The notes: generated by a model from the sequence alone, not told the origin. Numbered from the stretch's first letter, positions 9,735 through 21,539 are shown. The stretch: DNA of 64,000 nucleotides from Aplectana chamaeleonis (GCA_029168955.1 JAPDOI010001525.1:104791-168790); one strand, 5' to 3'. Translations and numbers: made by a program.

Positions 9735-10575
9735 CCATCTCAGACGAACGCCAAAGATTTCTACACTATACGGGATAACACCTTTCTCAGGTGTGGTCCC
9801 ATAGGAAGTCGACAATTTTGAGAACTAGTAGTCATGAGAGTAGAATATTTGAGTCTAGCGTTGTCAATTTACCCCGGTTACAAACTTTTATCGTCTCAGA
9901 GTAACGCCGAAGACCGCTACATAGACTGCGACAGACGAAAAGAAAAACAGCGTAGTCCACGAACATAAATTTGGGTTTTAAAACTGCAGTAACTTAAGTT
10001 CTAAATAAAGTACCCGGAAAAATCCCAACTTTAGGAAACTACTCTTTGAACCCTACCGTTTAAGACCACCCACGCTCCTGGAGGAGGGCTTTAAAGAAAA
10101 ATTTCCTGGTGCGGGTTCTGCGAAATATTTCGCGGCTTTTCAGTACCTAAGCTTGGCGCAGCTGTGGGACCTCAGTGCTGTTTAAACAAGAACCCACACC
10201 CAGTGAATTTTTTTCAAAGGCTCTCTTCAGGGTGCGGAAAGTTTCAAACGATAGATTGTAAAGTTTAGTTTCTCAGAGCCAGGATTTTCCCATGTAACTC
10301 GTCCAGTTTTTAACTTATAACGTTCCAAAAAACCTTTTTCAAAGGAACTGCCAGATTTTTTTAAATCGTCTACCGCTATCTATGTCGCGGTCTTCGACGT
10401 TCATCTGAAATGATGAAAGTTTGTAAGCAGGGTAAATCTGCAACGCTAGAAATATCCTAATCTCATGACTCTTAGTTTTCAAAATTGTCGACTTCCGTCG
10501 GGACCACACCTGAGAAAGGTGTATGCCATACAGTGTATCGCCCTTCAGCGTCCATCTGAGATGGTCAAAGTTGGT
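9735..10575. repeat. Large fold-back element, about 840 bp
   Basis: Nested inverted similarity: 9735-9865 (CACCTTTCTCAGGTGTGGTC, AGTCGACAATTTTGAGAAC) mirrors 10435-10575 (GTTTTCAAAATTGTCGACTT, GGACCACACCTGAGAAAGGT). Further in, 9890-9950 (CCGAAGACCGCTACATAGA) mirrors 10365-10410 (CTATGTCGCGGTCTTCG). The arms are about 200-250 bp each. There is no convincing coding frame. Confidence 0.7.
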
Positions 10576-11230
10576 GTACTTTGTCAATCAATTACGCTTG
10601 ACTCTAATATCCTACTCTCGTGACGTGACTCGTAAAAGAATATGGACTTCTGGCGGGATTGAACCCTATTTCAAGAACCCCATTTTATTACACAGCACAA
10701 GCTCTTACCAGTTACATATACTTTTGCACTTTCAGCACTCTCCACATAAATTCAATAAGCGCTGTTTGTGCCCTCGTCCTCTCAAACATCCGTTTTTTTT
10801 TGCAAATTATTGGCTTCGAGCCGTCAATTTTGTTTTTTAGCGAATTCGAATTTTATGCTTACCATTTGAATACGATAAGAGAAATTTTACTGCAGTGAAA
10901 CATTAGAGGTATGTATACCTGCTGTATAAACCACTTGAACACATCAGCTACTGATGGATGTGGAAGAAAACGGTCAAAAATTGACCTTCTAACGTTCCTG
11001 GGGGGTCTGAGCAAAACTGCCATTAGAGGAAGGGGGGGGGTTCTGAGCAGAACTGGCCAGTCCACACCTCGTGCAGTACCTTGCTCTCAACACGCAATGG
11101 GAGGAGTTATCCCGTTTTTGCAGTTCGGAACTTCGCGCTACTCGTTTCAAGTGTATAGATCCCGAGTGGAATTAGAGTGGCAAAAAGCAAGACAGCTCCT
11201 CCCTCGGTGTATAGAGAGTCCCTACCCCGC
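10576..11230. other. Unassigned DNA with a poly-G run
   Basis: No supported gene. It contains a run of G at about 11033-11040 and small open frames on both strands without splice support. Confidence 0.4.
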
Positions 11231-11235
11231 CACAA

Positions 11236-12150
11236 ACCCATGGTAATAGAAAGGATTAGAGATGTATGTAGCTTTGCTCCAACGTTGTTTAATATCCGCA
11301 CGGTAACACTGGTGTCGTTCTTCAGCACACAGCCCAAGAAAAGGGAAGCCACCCTGATTGGAAATCGTAGTCCGAAATATCCTAGGTTCCTGAGAATCCC
11401 ATAACTGTTTGCATTTGGTCGAGGACGAATTTCATAGGCTGCGGCACACCTTGAATGGACAATTCCGGGCATTTTGGGGTTATATGCAGCGAGTAACACA
11501 ATGCCGGTCGCGTACTCCAGTTCAACAAGGGAGCGTTCTAATGGTAAAAAGGCCACCAGATCAAGTTGCTCCAGCTTGCCTTACTCCTGTCTTCATCTCT
11601 TGAGCGGACGTAAGGCCGACGTCAGAGGTGGTCGATGGACCGAGTCCCACCCGGTCGATACGCACCGAAATAGTGGCAGTAGATATAGGTATTCTACGCG
11701 CGCACACGGGCAGAACCAATGCAACCGAAGTCGATTTTTCCGCCCCGGTCTCAGTCGGTTTTTCGACCAGGTCTCACAGGGGTCTAAACAAGGCAGGTGT
11801 ACTAACAGCTGCTGTTGTTCCTTTGTTCACGTACTTGATTAGTCGAACATGCTTTTCCTCCAGAATTCCTTCGCCATTTAGGACATTGAACAATCGAGTA
11901 CGATGAAGTTTCGAAATTGTGGTTTCGAAATTCGGAGAAGCAAACTGCAGTAGCTCTCAAAACCGCTGCAACGTTCAAATTGCTCTTCTCACTATGAACA
12001 CTCGGTCGAGTGGTGATATTCCGAACCGAAATCCGGCTTGCTAATCTCTGATAGATGTTCTCTCCCATGTTGAATAAGTCGCTCAGGAATGACACGTTCC
12101 AAAGCCTTTTATATGACATGCACTTTTCTTTTGTTCCTAAGATCGAATCG
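11236..12150 (-). pseudogene. Old RTE retrotransposon fragment (RT domain)
   Basis: Minus-strand similarity to the RT domain of RTE copy 1 (43.7-44.5 kb), roughly 75% by eye. The region after the fingers (AACGTGTCATTCCTGAGCGA) and the catalytic region are recognisable. The YADD box has become YATG (in LVELEYATGIVLLA), so both catalytic Asp residues are lost. The copy is interrupted at about 11612-11785 by a short repeat and has several frameshifts. It is much older than the copies at 43, 58 and 61 kb. Confidence 0.7.
11612..11785. repeat. GAGTCCCACC-repeat fragment inside the RTE relic
   Basis: GGTCGATGGACCGAGTCCCA and CCCGGTCGATACGCACCGAA match the longer element at 30040-30612 (CTGAGTCCCACCGGGTCGAT). 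It interrupts homology to the RT gene and is therefore younger than the RTE insertion. Confidence 0.6.
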
Positions 12151-13849
12151 GTTTGTTCAACACACTATGTGAATGCTTCCGAGGTATTGGCTCCATAGTC
12201 CGACCATGATAAATTTCTGCCACCCTCAAAAGAACTTCAAGGACCGTAAATATCTGCTTTTTCTAGGAGTTTCGAAAAGCAAATCCATAGAGTTGATACT
12301 TGCATATCTATCATTTCCGGCTACTGTTTTTTCACATCGCATCGAAAAGTAAAATATTGACTATTAAAACGTCGATATGACTGAGATGTATTGTCGGTGT
12401 GACGCACCGCGATGAGCGCCTAAGACTAAATTACCGCCTCAGGGAGGATTCCGTTGGAGGTGAGGTCTTTTGGCGGGCCGCTCATGACAATCCTTATGTC
12501 GCGTTCTTGTGGGCGGACAGATGTGATATGTTTTATGCATCCCTTCGGGAGTCGTGTTTTCATTTCGACTTATCCTAATCACTCATATGGATGGACAGTT
12601 TGGTTGAAGTAGCGTGTTCGGCATGAAACACTTTTTCCGAAATGAAATCATATCCGACAAATAGAAATAGAAACAAACCTGTAGTGAAGATCTTTATCTC
12701 AACAATATTTTTACATCAACTGCCACTCATTACGTATTTTGATCTCTATCCAGGTCAATGGCAAGAAATGTCATCAGAACAAAAAGAAAAAAGTCACTAT
12801 TTGAGAAAGAAAGCATGCCATTTTAGCGGAATTTCTGCAGGTTTTACTGCTAACAAGGAGGGGCTCCTCATTCTCCTCCGCGCTAGAGCAAGACGCAAAT
12901 CAGAGGGCAGGTCTGATATACGGCCGGAGTTATGTATATATAGGCCCTCATCTTTCTGGTTGATCTTGGGATCTCACATGAATCCAGAACGCCTAGAAAA
13001 CTTTTTCTTGCCGTGCCCTTCCGCGCCAGTATTTCCACTCGCACCTCAAAATCTTCTCCCGGTGGCAATTATCTCTATGGTTCCTCAGTGTAGTGTAACT
13101 ACGCGACCTTTTTTTTCCGTCTAGTTCTGATGTATGGTTGTTCTGTTGTAGTCTTATGATGTAGATGTGGATCAAGGTTATCCTGATGTAGTTCTTAGCT
13201 CCATTTCGAAACACGTTATCCTTATTTATCTCAAAACCACGGTCATCATGAAAAAAACATCTAAAGGTTTATTGAATACGCGTCTGACCCCACACTGTAT
13301 TCTACTTAATATCGCGCGATGAATTTGCATTTGTTAATACATGTAGTTTTCATTATGAGGTGCTTCGGAATTTTTTAACAGTCTCAGTCAAGAGTCAGGT
13401 TGCAATGGTGCGGCTTTGGATTTCCGGCAAATCCAAAAAGCCGCTCTAATACAACCTGGTTTTGGGTGAGCCCTGGAGAATTCTGGACAGCACGGCTGTC
13501 GAAGAAATCGTTAGCAAGTGCATATTAGGGCAGGATGTAGGGTGAATATGAAAATTAGCGGCAGTAAGGGCTTGTTGTCAAGATGTACGGACAGCCGTGG
13601 CAAGGCCGGAAACAGCCCGTGCAAGGCTAGCCACCTTCCTGTTCCTTCAGACTTTTTTGAAGAGTACCGCTTCGCAGGGACGAAGCACAGACGGAGACCT
13701 TGCTCCGAAAACGCCGTTTCGACTATCAAGGGTGGAGTCCAAAACGTGAATCTGCCCTATTCCCTCCTTGCTGCTACCCCGTTTGCCAGAGATCTTCTAA
13801 AAACGGTGGTGGGGCACGCGTGTTTGGAATTCGCATGCACGCCACGGTT
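12151..13849. other. Unassigned region with small hairpins
   Basis: No exon or element is well supported. A hairpin at 13409-13444 pairs GCGGCTTTGGATTT with AAATCCAAAAAGCCGC around CCGGC. Open frames of 61-160 codons on both strands show no recognised motif. Confidence 0.4.
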
Positions 13850-14212
13850 AAAGGCAAGGTTCGCCATAAAAACGATTGATGCGTTATCCTCATGAGAGGG
13901 TAGATCTGGCCATCAAACGAGTGAAAACAGGTGAAAGCACGGGGAAAAACAAGCAGGAGCGCTTTGATCCAAAAGTTGTTGCCGACTACTTTAGGAAATT
14001 AGTTGCTAATTTAACAGCAAAACCAAAGAGGATAAGACAACGTTTCTAGAAAATCTTGTTAATTGGGCGGGCGGACACCCTTGTTTAGTCGATTTAACTT
14101 GTTACTGCTGGTTTTCCACCGTATTTTCGCTTGTTTTCATTTTTGTGATAGCCAGATCTACTTTCTTATCAGGATAGCGCAACAATGGGGTTAATCGCGA
14201 CCCCTGATTTTA
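13850..14212. mobile_element. MITE family B, copy 3
   Basis: Left end TTAAAGGCAAGGTTCGCCAT, right end GGTTAATCGCGACCCCTGAT; GGTAGATCTGGCCATCA near the left is answered by GATAGCCAGATCTACTTTC on the right. About 360 bp, non-coding, intermediate in size between copies 1 and 2. Confidence 0.75.
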
Positions 14213-15039
14213 ACTGTGCCGTGTATGCAAATTCTATGCACGCGTTCTTCACCCAGGATGAAGAAGATAATACTGGAATTAGTCGTCATGAAGCAGAACG
14301 AAATCGATGAAGGATTCATAGGTACTTTGGCGAGATGCCCGTGCATCACGAGCGCCTCACACTGACGTTGAGGAGTACGAATCCTTACCCGGAGGCAAAC
14401 CTGTTTTACGAGCAGGATACTCGTAAAACGTTGCGTCGTCGTAATAATTTCGGCGATTACGAATGGGTGGCCTACGCATACAGCTTGATGGTGATCTCTT
14501 CGATGCCAGATGTGGTGTCCGTCAGCTCGAATACAAGGTCCTGTATGACTTCTAAGACAAACGGAGCAGAGCTCGTTCTAGAAGGCGTCTGCGCATAGTA
14601 ATTAGTGTCTGCTGGAGCAGAAGACACAGGGCGGTTGCACACTTGACGGAGCACGTTGGCGAGGGAGAGCAGAAGACTGCTGTCTGCTCCCTGCCGCGTT
14701 CGCGGAATGTTGCGTAGTATTACGAGATCTGAGCGTACTATACCAATCTTGGGTCCGACCTGTACTTCGTCCTCGGTCGGGCTTACGTTGGATTATTGCT
14801 GGATGTTGGCTCATCCTCCCGAGTTCGCCACTAAATGCCCTTACGGGATGATGGTGCAGGTGTAGGTCTGTGCGGAGTACTTTGCAAATCACGAGTTGAA
14901 GAAGAAGAAGCTATGGAACGTTTCTCGAGTTGCAAATAATGAGACTACTTTGTGTCATACTCAGCAGGCCTGGAAGCGGCGCAGGGCTCATAACCGGTGA
15001 TTCGGCCGACCATTTTAGTGTTTTGACGTAAAGCCCCTT
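14213..15039. other. Unassigned, moderately GC-rich
   Basis: Long frames exist on both strands (plus 14335-14598, minus 14602-14892) and the base composition is less AT-biased than the surroundings. No splice-consistent model or recognised domain supports either strand. Confidence 0.35.
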
Positions 15040-15388
15040 CTATCCCTTCTGGCTTTGACGGCTGATAGGAGGGAGTACGTTGTCGTGCATCAAACGAAAA
15101 AACCGTAAACTTTTTTCTGAAAATTAGAACTACGTTGGTGTCGGAAAGTTGAACCGGATGAGACTTACCATAATAAATGAGTGCACTGAATGGCTTGAAA
15201 CATCTTTGAATGATGCGACAATATCTGCCAGTATTGAATATAGCAGATCTAGGGAATATCAATAGCTGAGTAGCTCCTCGACACAAAACAGCCTCCAAAT
15301 GTGAAGCTTTCCAGTATGCTTCGCTCGGGTCTTCAAGTGCGACCAAAAGCCTCCACGTTTCACATAACAGTATCTTGTCGAGTAATCC
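15040..15388 (-). CDS. Candidate last two exons of an unnamed gene
   Basis: Two minus-strand exons with a strong 52-bp intron: the upstream exon ends at 15169 with donor TATTATG^GTAAGT, and the terminal exon 15040-15116 follows acceptor AATTTTCAG. In phase, the peptide reads GRYCRIIQRCFKPFSALIYY, continues EKSLRFFRLMHDNVLPPI and ends SRQSQKG-stop. The upstream exon is open back to about 15388 (CETWRLLVALEDPSEAYW). A second frame there is also open from acceptor CCAACAG, which weakens the case. Family unknown; no start found. Confidence 0.35.
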
Positions 15389-15573
15389 ACCGAAAATTTA
15401 CATTTTGAGTGTTCCTGTTGGAATGCAACATTGTTAAAAAACTCGATACTATTTAGCTAATCGTAATCAGGTCCAATGAGGCTCGAAGCTAGGCTTAGCT
15501 ACAACCCGCTCCCCTTGTACCGTCAGTTTCATAATTTTTTCGACCCCCCTTTGGAGCCCACCAACAACCAGCT

Positions 15574-15715
15574 GTGAACTAAACTTACATTGAAAGGTAC
15601 ACTCAAACGCGAATGCGCAGTCAGTGAAGTCACTCTCATCCAATAACGCCTTTTTACAAAACTTCACAGCTCTGTTTTGTTCTCGTACCTTAGGAAAGCA
15701 TTTTACGGGGACCAC
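15574..15715 (-). CDS. Candidate exon, Cys-containing peptide
   Basis: A minus-strand open stretch ending at a consensus donor (TTTCAAT^GTAAGT near 15589). It reads AVKFCKKALLDESDFTDC and then AFAFECTFQ. It lies upstream of the exons at 15.0-15.4 kb on the same strand, but the phases I tried do not join. The Cys spacing is loosely like small secreted proteins; that is a guess. Confidence 0.22.
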
Positions 15716-16636
15716 TTATCGATAGTGTTTATGACCTGCCGTAGAAGTAAGTACGAAATCTGTTCAATCTGTGATAAGTACATAAGCGAGCCTCACCACC
15801 TCCGTCGATATCAGGCAATGCTTGTATAGCTCGATCTTTTGGGGCACGACGAATTTGCTGCTGAATTAGAGGTGACCTTCTAGGCACTCCACACTCCAAC
15901 ACTTTTTCGAGAAGGTGCAGGGCAGCTGCACTCCCTTAATATTGACGAGCTTTGTTGTTGCGCCAATAGACTGGAACTGCACGTGCCCACTGCCCGCTAC
16001 ATTTTTTAGCTTCACTGGTCTGAAAAGACCATTATAAACCCTAGAAACTCAAAATCTGAGCTTCCTGCGTCGAACGACTGTTTAACTGTTTCTCTCTCAT
16101 TGACGAGCTCCCTTGCTTTACGGTGGTTTCGGACTGCCAGCAACAAAATCATTGATTCAGAAAATAAACCGATTCGACGCGAAAAACAAATCCGTGAGAT
16201 CAAGCATACTTCAATTTGCCCCCCCCCTCCCGGTTAGGATGATTGGGAACGAATGAAAAATGCAAGTGGGAACAAATTAATTAGCCTCGTTGTTTCACGA
16301 ACACAAGACAAGATTTTTTAACATTCACGAAAACAAAAAAATACAAATACTGCGGTGAAGAAAATGTAATACTGGGATGAATCGGGAAGAGTGGGAGAGC
16401 GGTGAAAGGTGAAAGCCTAACCCAGAATCTGAAAGGGATGAACGCTATATTCGAGAACGCCAAACCACCTTTGCCACGGAGATGTAGGTAGGAAAGAGAA
16501 GGTCCACGGGGCAGATGAGCTCCAGAAAACACCAATGCTAAGGGGGACCCCGTGCGTAAACGCTTCCCGCGCCATCGATCATTCTGGCCATAATCTATGG
16601 TTGATGCCACGACCGAGTGGGCTACTGGCGGCATGA
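15716..16636. other. Unassigned region
   Basis: No gene or element is supported. It contains C-runs (about 16218) and short AT-rich stretches. Confidence 0.4.
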
Positions 16637-17220
16637 CTCTGAGAGAAATTGCCGCTGCGGCTCCGCGATAGTGCCGCTTCGGAGCCTACGGGCACCGAAG
16701 CGGCACTCTCGTGGAGCCGCGAAGGCACTACTGCCGAGCCATAGCGGCTATGCGGCAGTGCCGCTTCCGCTCCGCGATAGTACAGCAGCGGCTCCGAGAG
16801 AGTATCTGATATGAAGAAATTTAAAAATGATAATATAACTAGGGGGGTGGGGGCTAAGAACAAAAATACGCACCTGCGGTCGTCACGTCCTCTGTCTAAT
16901 AGGGACAGATGTTACCGCCGCTTTTGCGCCCAAGGAAATACGGAATTTACCTCGAACTTGGGTAATTGAACTGGCCACAATTCCGTTTTACCACATAGAA
17001 TAGTACATCGTACTCCACGCGGGTTCACAGCGGCATCCCCGCGGAGCCGGCGCGGTTCCAACGCCTACCCGCTGCGGTACTATCGCGGCGATGTCGAGGC
17101 TCAAGACACTGCAACAAAATCGTCAGATTACGGAGCCGCTGCGGTAGTGTTGCGGAACTATCGCGGCACAGTCGAGGTTCGCGGGATTTCCCGGCACTGA
17201 CGCGGCAAATTCTCTCAGAG
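16637..17220. mobile_element. GC-rich TIR element, about 584 bp
   Basis: Begins CTCTGAGAGAAATTGCCGC and ends with GCGGCAAATTCTCTCAGAG, a 19-bp terminal inverted repeat with one mismatch. The inner flanks (16651-16800 and 17030-17200) are packed with palindromic words such as GCTCCGCGATAGT, CACTATCGCG and GCGGCAGTGCCGC. The central 200 bp is ordinary AT-rich DNA. No protein is encoded; the arms would fold into dense hairpins. Confidence 0.8.
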
Positions 17221-17519
17221 GAACCAGAGCGTACTTACGGATGTCCTGTACTATACTATAAAACTATACTATAAAACATATACTATAGAACATCTTGCCA
17301 GGCCAATCTTCGCTCATCAACAGTGGGGCTCTAAGTTTCAACGGCATCGCCTCATTGTACTGTGTCGCTTCTGCACACACTGGCGGAATGGTCCAATGAG
17401 ATTTTCAACCGGATCAAATGTCCACTTACGACGGGTTGCACGCGCAGTATTCAACGAACGGGTAGTCCTTAGACTATGTCAACGAATATTCGGAAAACGA
17501 AAATTCGGCCGAATAAACG

Positions 17520-17715
17520 AATAATCGAATATTCGAATAATTCGATTATTCGGAAAAGTCAATTATTCGAATAATTCGTTTATTCGAATATTCGGAAAAG
17601 TCAATTTTTCGAATAATTCGTTTATTCGAATATTCGGAAAAGTCAAATTTCCGAATAATTCGTTTATTCGAAAATTCGAACGGCCCAATATTCGAATATT
17701 CGGCCGAATAAACGA
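17520..17715. repeat. 42-bp tandem repeat, array 1
   Basis: Units of the form AATTCGTTTATTCGAATATT then CGGAAAAGTCAATTTTTCG repeat about four times. On the minus strand they happen to encode a 14-residue unit, EYSNKRIIRKIDFS. The phase is kept because 42 is divisible by three. I treat this as satellite DNA, not a gene. Confidence 0.8.
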
Positions 17716-18110
17716 ATAATCTCAGAAAAATAAAAAGCAGAGTCTCCGGCACATGTCCATTTTTGCGGTGTCCATTTTTGCGGTCAAGAGATGAAATGTC
17801 CCCGATCAAACTGGTAGAAAGTTCGAATATAATCGGAATACTCCAATATAAAACATGAGATAGTCAGAAACCTAATGGTGGAGTATCTCGCTCACCACCG
17901 AATTTGTGGGCAGACGTAACAGATACTGTTTTTCGTCTGATGGAGTATGTCCCAAGCAGATTCGAGCGATGTTCCAGAAACGGCTACCTTACGCTGTTTG
18001 AGTATTATGTAATACTTAATTTTCATGAATTTAGGTCAATCGCTGCAGCTTTGAGCCAGTTCTTATTAAACATTCACCTTATATTTTCGCAAAGGTGAAA
18101 TGTCTCCAAC
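17716..18110. other. Unassigned spacer between tandem arrays
   Basis: No gene or repeat recognised apart from the flanking elements. Confidence 0.4.
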
Positions 18111-18111
18111 C

Positions 18112-18311
18112 AAACTGGGTGCTATCTTAGCGGTGGGGGGCACTATGTCGGGGTGCACTTGGCCCCGCCCATTTTATCGTGCCGCACTGAATTTGAGCAC
18201 CTACCCGGGTTTTCCCTCCCCCGCACAAATCAGGAGTGATTGCGGCACGGAAAAATGGGCGTGGTCATGTGCGATACAAAAGTGCCCCCTCCGCTCAGAT
18301 AGCACCCTAAA
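18112..18311. repeat. Palindromic MITE of about 200 bp
   Basis: GGGTGCTATCTTAGCGGTGG and GGCCCCGCCCATTTTATCGT mirror GGAAAAATGGGCGTGGTCAT and CCCTCCGCTCAGATAGCACC. Arms are about 75 bp around a 45-bp centre. It sits between the two 42-bp arrays. Confidence 0.75.
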
Positions 18312-18559
18312 CTGATAGGAAATTCGGATATTGTTGGTAGATATTGTTCAGAAAATCAAGAGAATTTGATCGTATCGTTTAACAACTACTCATAGACGGT
18401 GGGAAGTGTTAGTTTGAATACTCTTATGATATAATGTGGAACGTCTTTTTCGTGGAAGTACATTGGCATAGCTTTGATCTATACTATATAAAAAAAAGGT
18501 CAAGAAAGTTGGAAGTGCCGTGAACGCTGGTTTGATTATGCGTACTCGGTCCGTACTTT

Positions 18560-18895
18560 CTTATTCGAATATTCGCGAATACATTTTGGCCGATTATTCG
18601 AATTATTCGTATTCGAATAATTCGCTTATTCGGAAGAGTCAAATTTTCGAATAATTCGTTTATTCGAATATTCGGAGAAGTCTATTTTTCGAATAATTCG
18701 TTTATTCGAATTTTCGGAGAAGTCGTTTTTTCGAATAATTCGTTTATCCGAATATTTGGAGAAGTCGATTTTTCGAATAATCCGTTTATTCGAATATTCG
18801 GAGAAGTCAATTTTTCGAATAATTCGTTTATTCGAATATTCGAAAGAGTCAATTTTCCGAATTATTCGTTTATTCGAATATTCGAAAATTTTTAT
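18560..18895. repeat. 42-bp tandem repeat, array 2
   Basis: About seven copies of the same 42-bp unit as the array at 17.5 kb, with variants (GAGAAGTC for GAAAAGTC). The minus strand is open across it (EYSNKRIIRK repeated), as expected of a 3n-length unit. Confidence 0.85.
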
Positions 18896-19484
18896 TCGTT
18901 TGATATACTCTAGTAGTCCCGTCCTTTCCAGTTCACGCCATTCCATTCGAGCGAACTGATAACTAGTGGTTTTTTCGAATTCGAAACGCAAGTTACGGGA
19001 AAACTCCTCCTTCCATGTGGACTGCGCCTACAACCTACTCTCGATTGAGAGTATCGAAATAAATAATTCCCACTTCGCAATCGCTTGTTGTGTTGTTTTG
19101 TCCACTGCCTCACCTCCGCACTTAAAAAATACGGAAGCAGAAAAAAAACCTATTCGAAGTAATTCTTGACAATCTCTGAAGAACTTCGCCGAGGAACTGG
19201 ACTTCAAGTAGAGCCCGAGTTTAAATCACAATTCGAGTGAAAGTGGATTCAACATAACCCATAGTGAGAACATGACCAAGGCAGTGGAGCATACTCGTCT
19301 CCCGAGCATATTTCTGTCCGATTTTGAAAACATAAGCAATAAATAATAACAGAATCGGGACAATCTCTTCTTGTGTGCACAATGCTCTCAGGCAAGCCAA
19401 GCGATTCTCTCCTTCTCCGCTTATTTCAGATTAAGGGCATGTGTAGTGCTAAAAGATTCGGTGATTGACGTGAAGAGGCATATA

Positions 19485-19675
19485 CCTGTCGTCAGTGCAC
19501 CCAAAAATTCTAACGAAACGAATCTTATAGTACTGAAAGTAGCAGAGAAGAGCCAGACGATGATGCTGCACACTGTGTAAGAGTAGACTTTAAATGCCTG
19601 TTTGTTCCAGGCCAGTGACAACAAGGACATGGGTCCGTCCAAATGCTGGCAGCCCAGTGGTTCTTGAAGCTTTTG
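19485..19675 (-). CDS. Candidate exon of a membrane protein
   Basis: The minus strand is open from acceptor GTCTTTTACAG (before 19675) to a donor CGACAG^GTATAT at 19485. It reads CQHLDGPMSLLSLAWNKQAF and then a hydrophobic stretch SYTVCSIIVWLFSATF that could span a membrane. If the donor is ignored the frame continues to a stop at 19421. The plus strand is also open here, so strand choice is uncertain; family unknown. Confidence 0.3.
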
Positions 19676-20088
19676 CTGTAAAAGACATAGGTTCTAGCTC
19701 ACAGCTACCCTGGGGTAAGGCCCTTCCAAATTAGAATGGTCCATCCTGTGCCGCTCCGTTCCGGCATTAGACCACATCTGTTCCGACAGGATATGGGCTT
19801 CTTTTCATTATATAAATTATTATCCATTTAAATAGTGAGGCATTTTTTAGTTTATTTCGCCGTTTGCACACTGGTGGTCTAAGAACATCGTAACAATGCT
19901 ATATAACGATCGATCGGTCGACCTCAATTGACATCTTAGCTCTGCGTGGCTCGTGAAAAGCAACAGCCCCTTTACCACCTAATCAGCCAAAAGATAAGAG
20001 TCATTCTCTGCAGTTAATCTGTATTAAATATTTTTCTGAATGTACAAAAACACGAATCTCTGTACTTTGCAACGATCTCGAGCCTTTG

Positions 20089-20236
20089 TAACGTCGGCAT
20101 GGATCCTGAAGAGACTTTGCGTTCCTTATTGGAGGTTGGCTCAAACTCGGTGCGCCTATGCTATAGCATATGGCACCGTGTTTGCGCCAACCTCTAACAG
20201 TGAACGCAAAGTCTCTTCCGGATCCATGCCGACCAT
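20089..20236. repeat. Fold-back element family G, copy 2
   Basis: GTCGGCATGGATCCTGAAGA and its mirror TCCGGATCCATGCCGAC bracket inner blocks GACTTTGCGTTCC / GAACGCAAAGTC and a central GGTTGGCTCAAACTCGGTGC / CACCGTGTTTGCGCCAACC, around CTATGCTATAGCATATGG. Nearly a full hairpin of 150 bp. Confidence 0.8.
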
Positions 20237-20585
20237 ATAACCCGTGGTTTTTTTTAAGTAGGTTTGGCGGTGCACAAGATGTCTATAAATATACATAATC
20301 TTGTGTTGTTAAAGGCCAGTGCTCACTACCAAAACAAAAGAATGCGATTAAAAACGTTTGAAACGTTTGTGGGTAAAAAATAGAATCGTGTATCGAAGCC
20401 GAAAATGCACATCATATCAGTCCTTCTATATATGAGAATAAACCAGGCTAATAGAACAATTCTCGATTGTGTGAAATCCTGGCAGGTAATGTAGACAGAA
20501 GGGAAGCATTTTGAGACCAGCTCAAAAGTTTTGTAGTTTTCACAAAAAGAACGACACACATAAAAGTTTACAGAGTTGTATCCCA

Positions 20586-21535
20586 ACCGGGTGACACAAG
20601 GGTAGTGCAGGAAGCTATAAATGTCATGGTGGACTGGTCTAACAAATGGAAATTGCCTCTATCCCCGCTCAAGACGGTTTGTATGAAGTTAGGTTCGCGA
20701 TCAGCCAAGTCAAATCAAACTTACATGATTGATGGGGTAGCTGTTTCGGAAGTCAAAGAAGTGAAGGATCTTGGATTTGTATATAACGACAGACTAGATT
20801 TTGCGGGTCACATCAGAGGCAAATGTAAGCCAGCTCTAGTACGCACTTTTCATATTTTTAGAGGACTGTCACGTAGAAGCAAGGCGGTGCTCTTGCGCGC
20901 TTACAAAACGTATGTAAGGCCTATAGTCAAAGCTAGTACAACAGTTTTTTGTCCATACAAGAAAAAACATATTTATGCCATCGAAAAAATTCAAAACAAT
21001 TTCACAAGGAAACTAATGGTTAGAATTGGAGGTTTCTTATACTCTCGTATTCCCAAGGCTGCAATTAGAAACAAGTACCTGGGGCTGCCTACACTTGAAT
21101 CCCGACGTCGAGTATTTGACCTATGCATGGTTTACAAGCTTCTATATTCATCCGGGTTACTTCGTCCCAGAAATTTTTTCAGTTCCACGACAACCAATAC
21201 TAGGGGGAGCCATTTCAAAATCACGTTACCTAGACCAAAAACCACAATTCGGGCAAAATCGTTTACTTTTAGAGCAGGGAGTGCCTCTCAAAGCTAAAAA
21301 AAATACTCCAGCTACAAAATATTACTTATGCTCAGTTTAAGCGGAGAATATCAAACCTTTTTCATAGCTACGAGTTATCCTAGTTTGATTGGTATTGACA
21401 GCACTAGTGCTCATAATTCTATTTTTCATTTGTTGCACTGTGTTTGTGCAGTTACTTGTTTTTTTTTCGCTGTTAGGTGTTTTTTCCAACGGTTGCCTTA
21501 TGTAATCGTAATAAAACTAAACTAAACTAAACTAA
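20586..21535 (+). mobile_element. 5'-truncated non-LTR retrotransposon (LINE)
   Basis: Holds the C-terminal part of a reverse-transcriptase polyprotein, then a short 3' UTR that ends in a simple tandem tail (AAACT repeated about four times, 21515-21533), as LINE copies of the CR1/jockey kind often do. The 5' cut near 20586 is typical of aborted reverse transcription. The RT catalytic boxes are missing, so it is dead. Confidence 0.8.
20587..21297 (+). pseudogene. LINE reverse-transcriptase C-terminal region
   Basis: Open from about 20587 to a stop at 21295-21297. It starts after the RT palm: VQEAINVMVDWSNKWKLPLS, then VKDLGFVYNDRLDFAGHI, SRRSKAVLLRAYKTYVRP, YAIEKIQNNFTRKL and YLGLPTLESRRRVFDLCMVY. 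These are the thumb and connection motifs of CR1/jockey-type LINEs (W...LP...K, DLG, KTYVRP, IE.IQ..FTR, LGL..LE.RR). The end is shifted out of frame near 21280, where other elements continue R.GS..N.LP. No YADD or endonuclease is present. Confidence 0.8.
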
Positions 21536-21539
21536 GGGT

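Noticed and set aside
18626..18991. 121-codon frame with repeated EYSNKRIIRK units
   Set aside because: It is created by a 42-bp tandem repeat; the reverse strand is open as well, and there is no start context or splice support.
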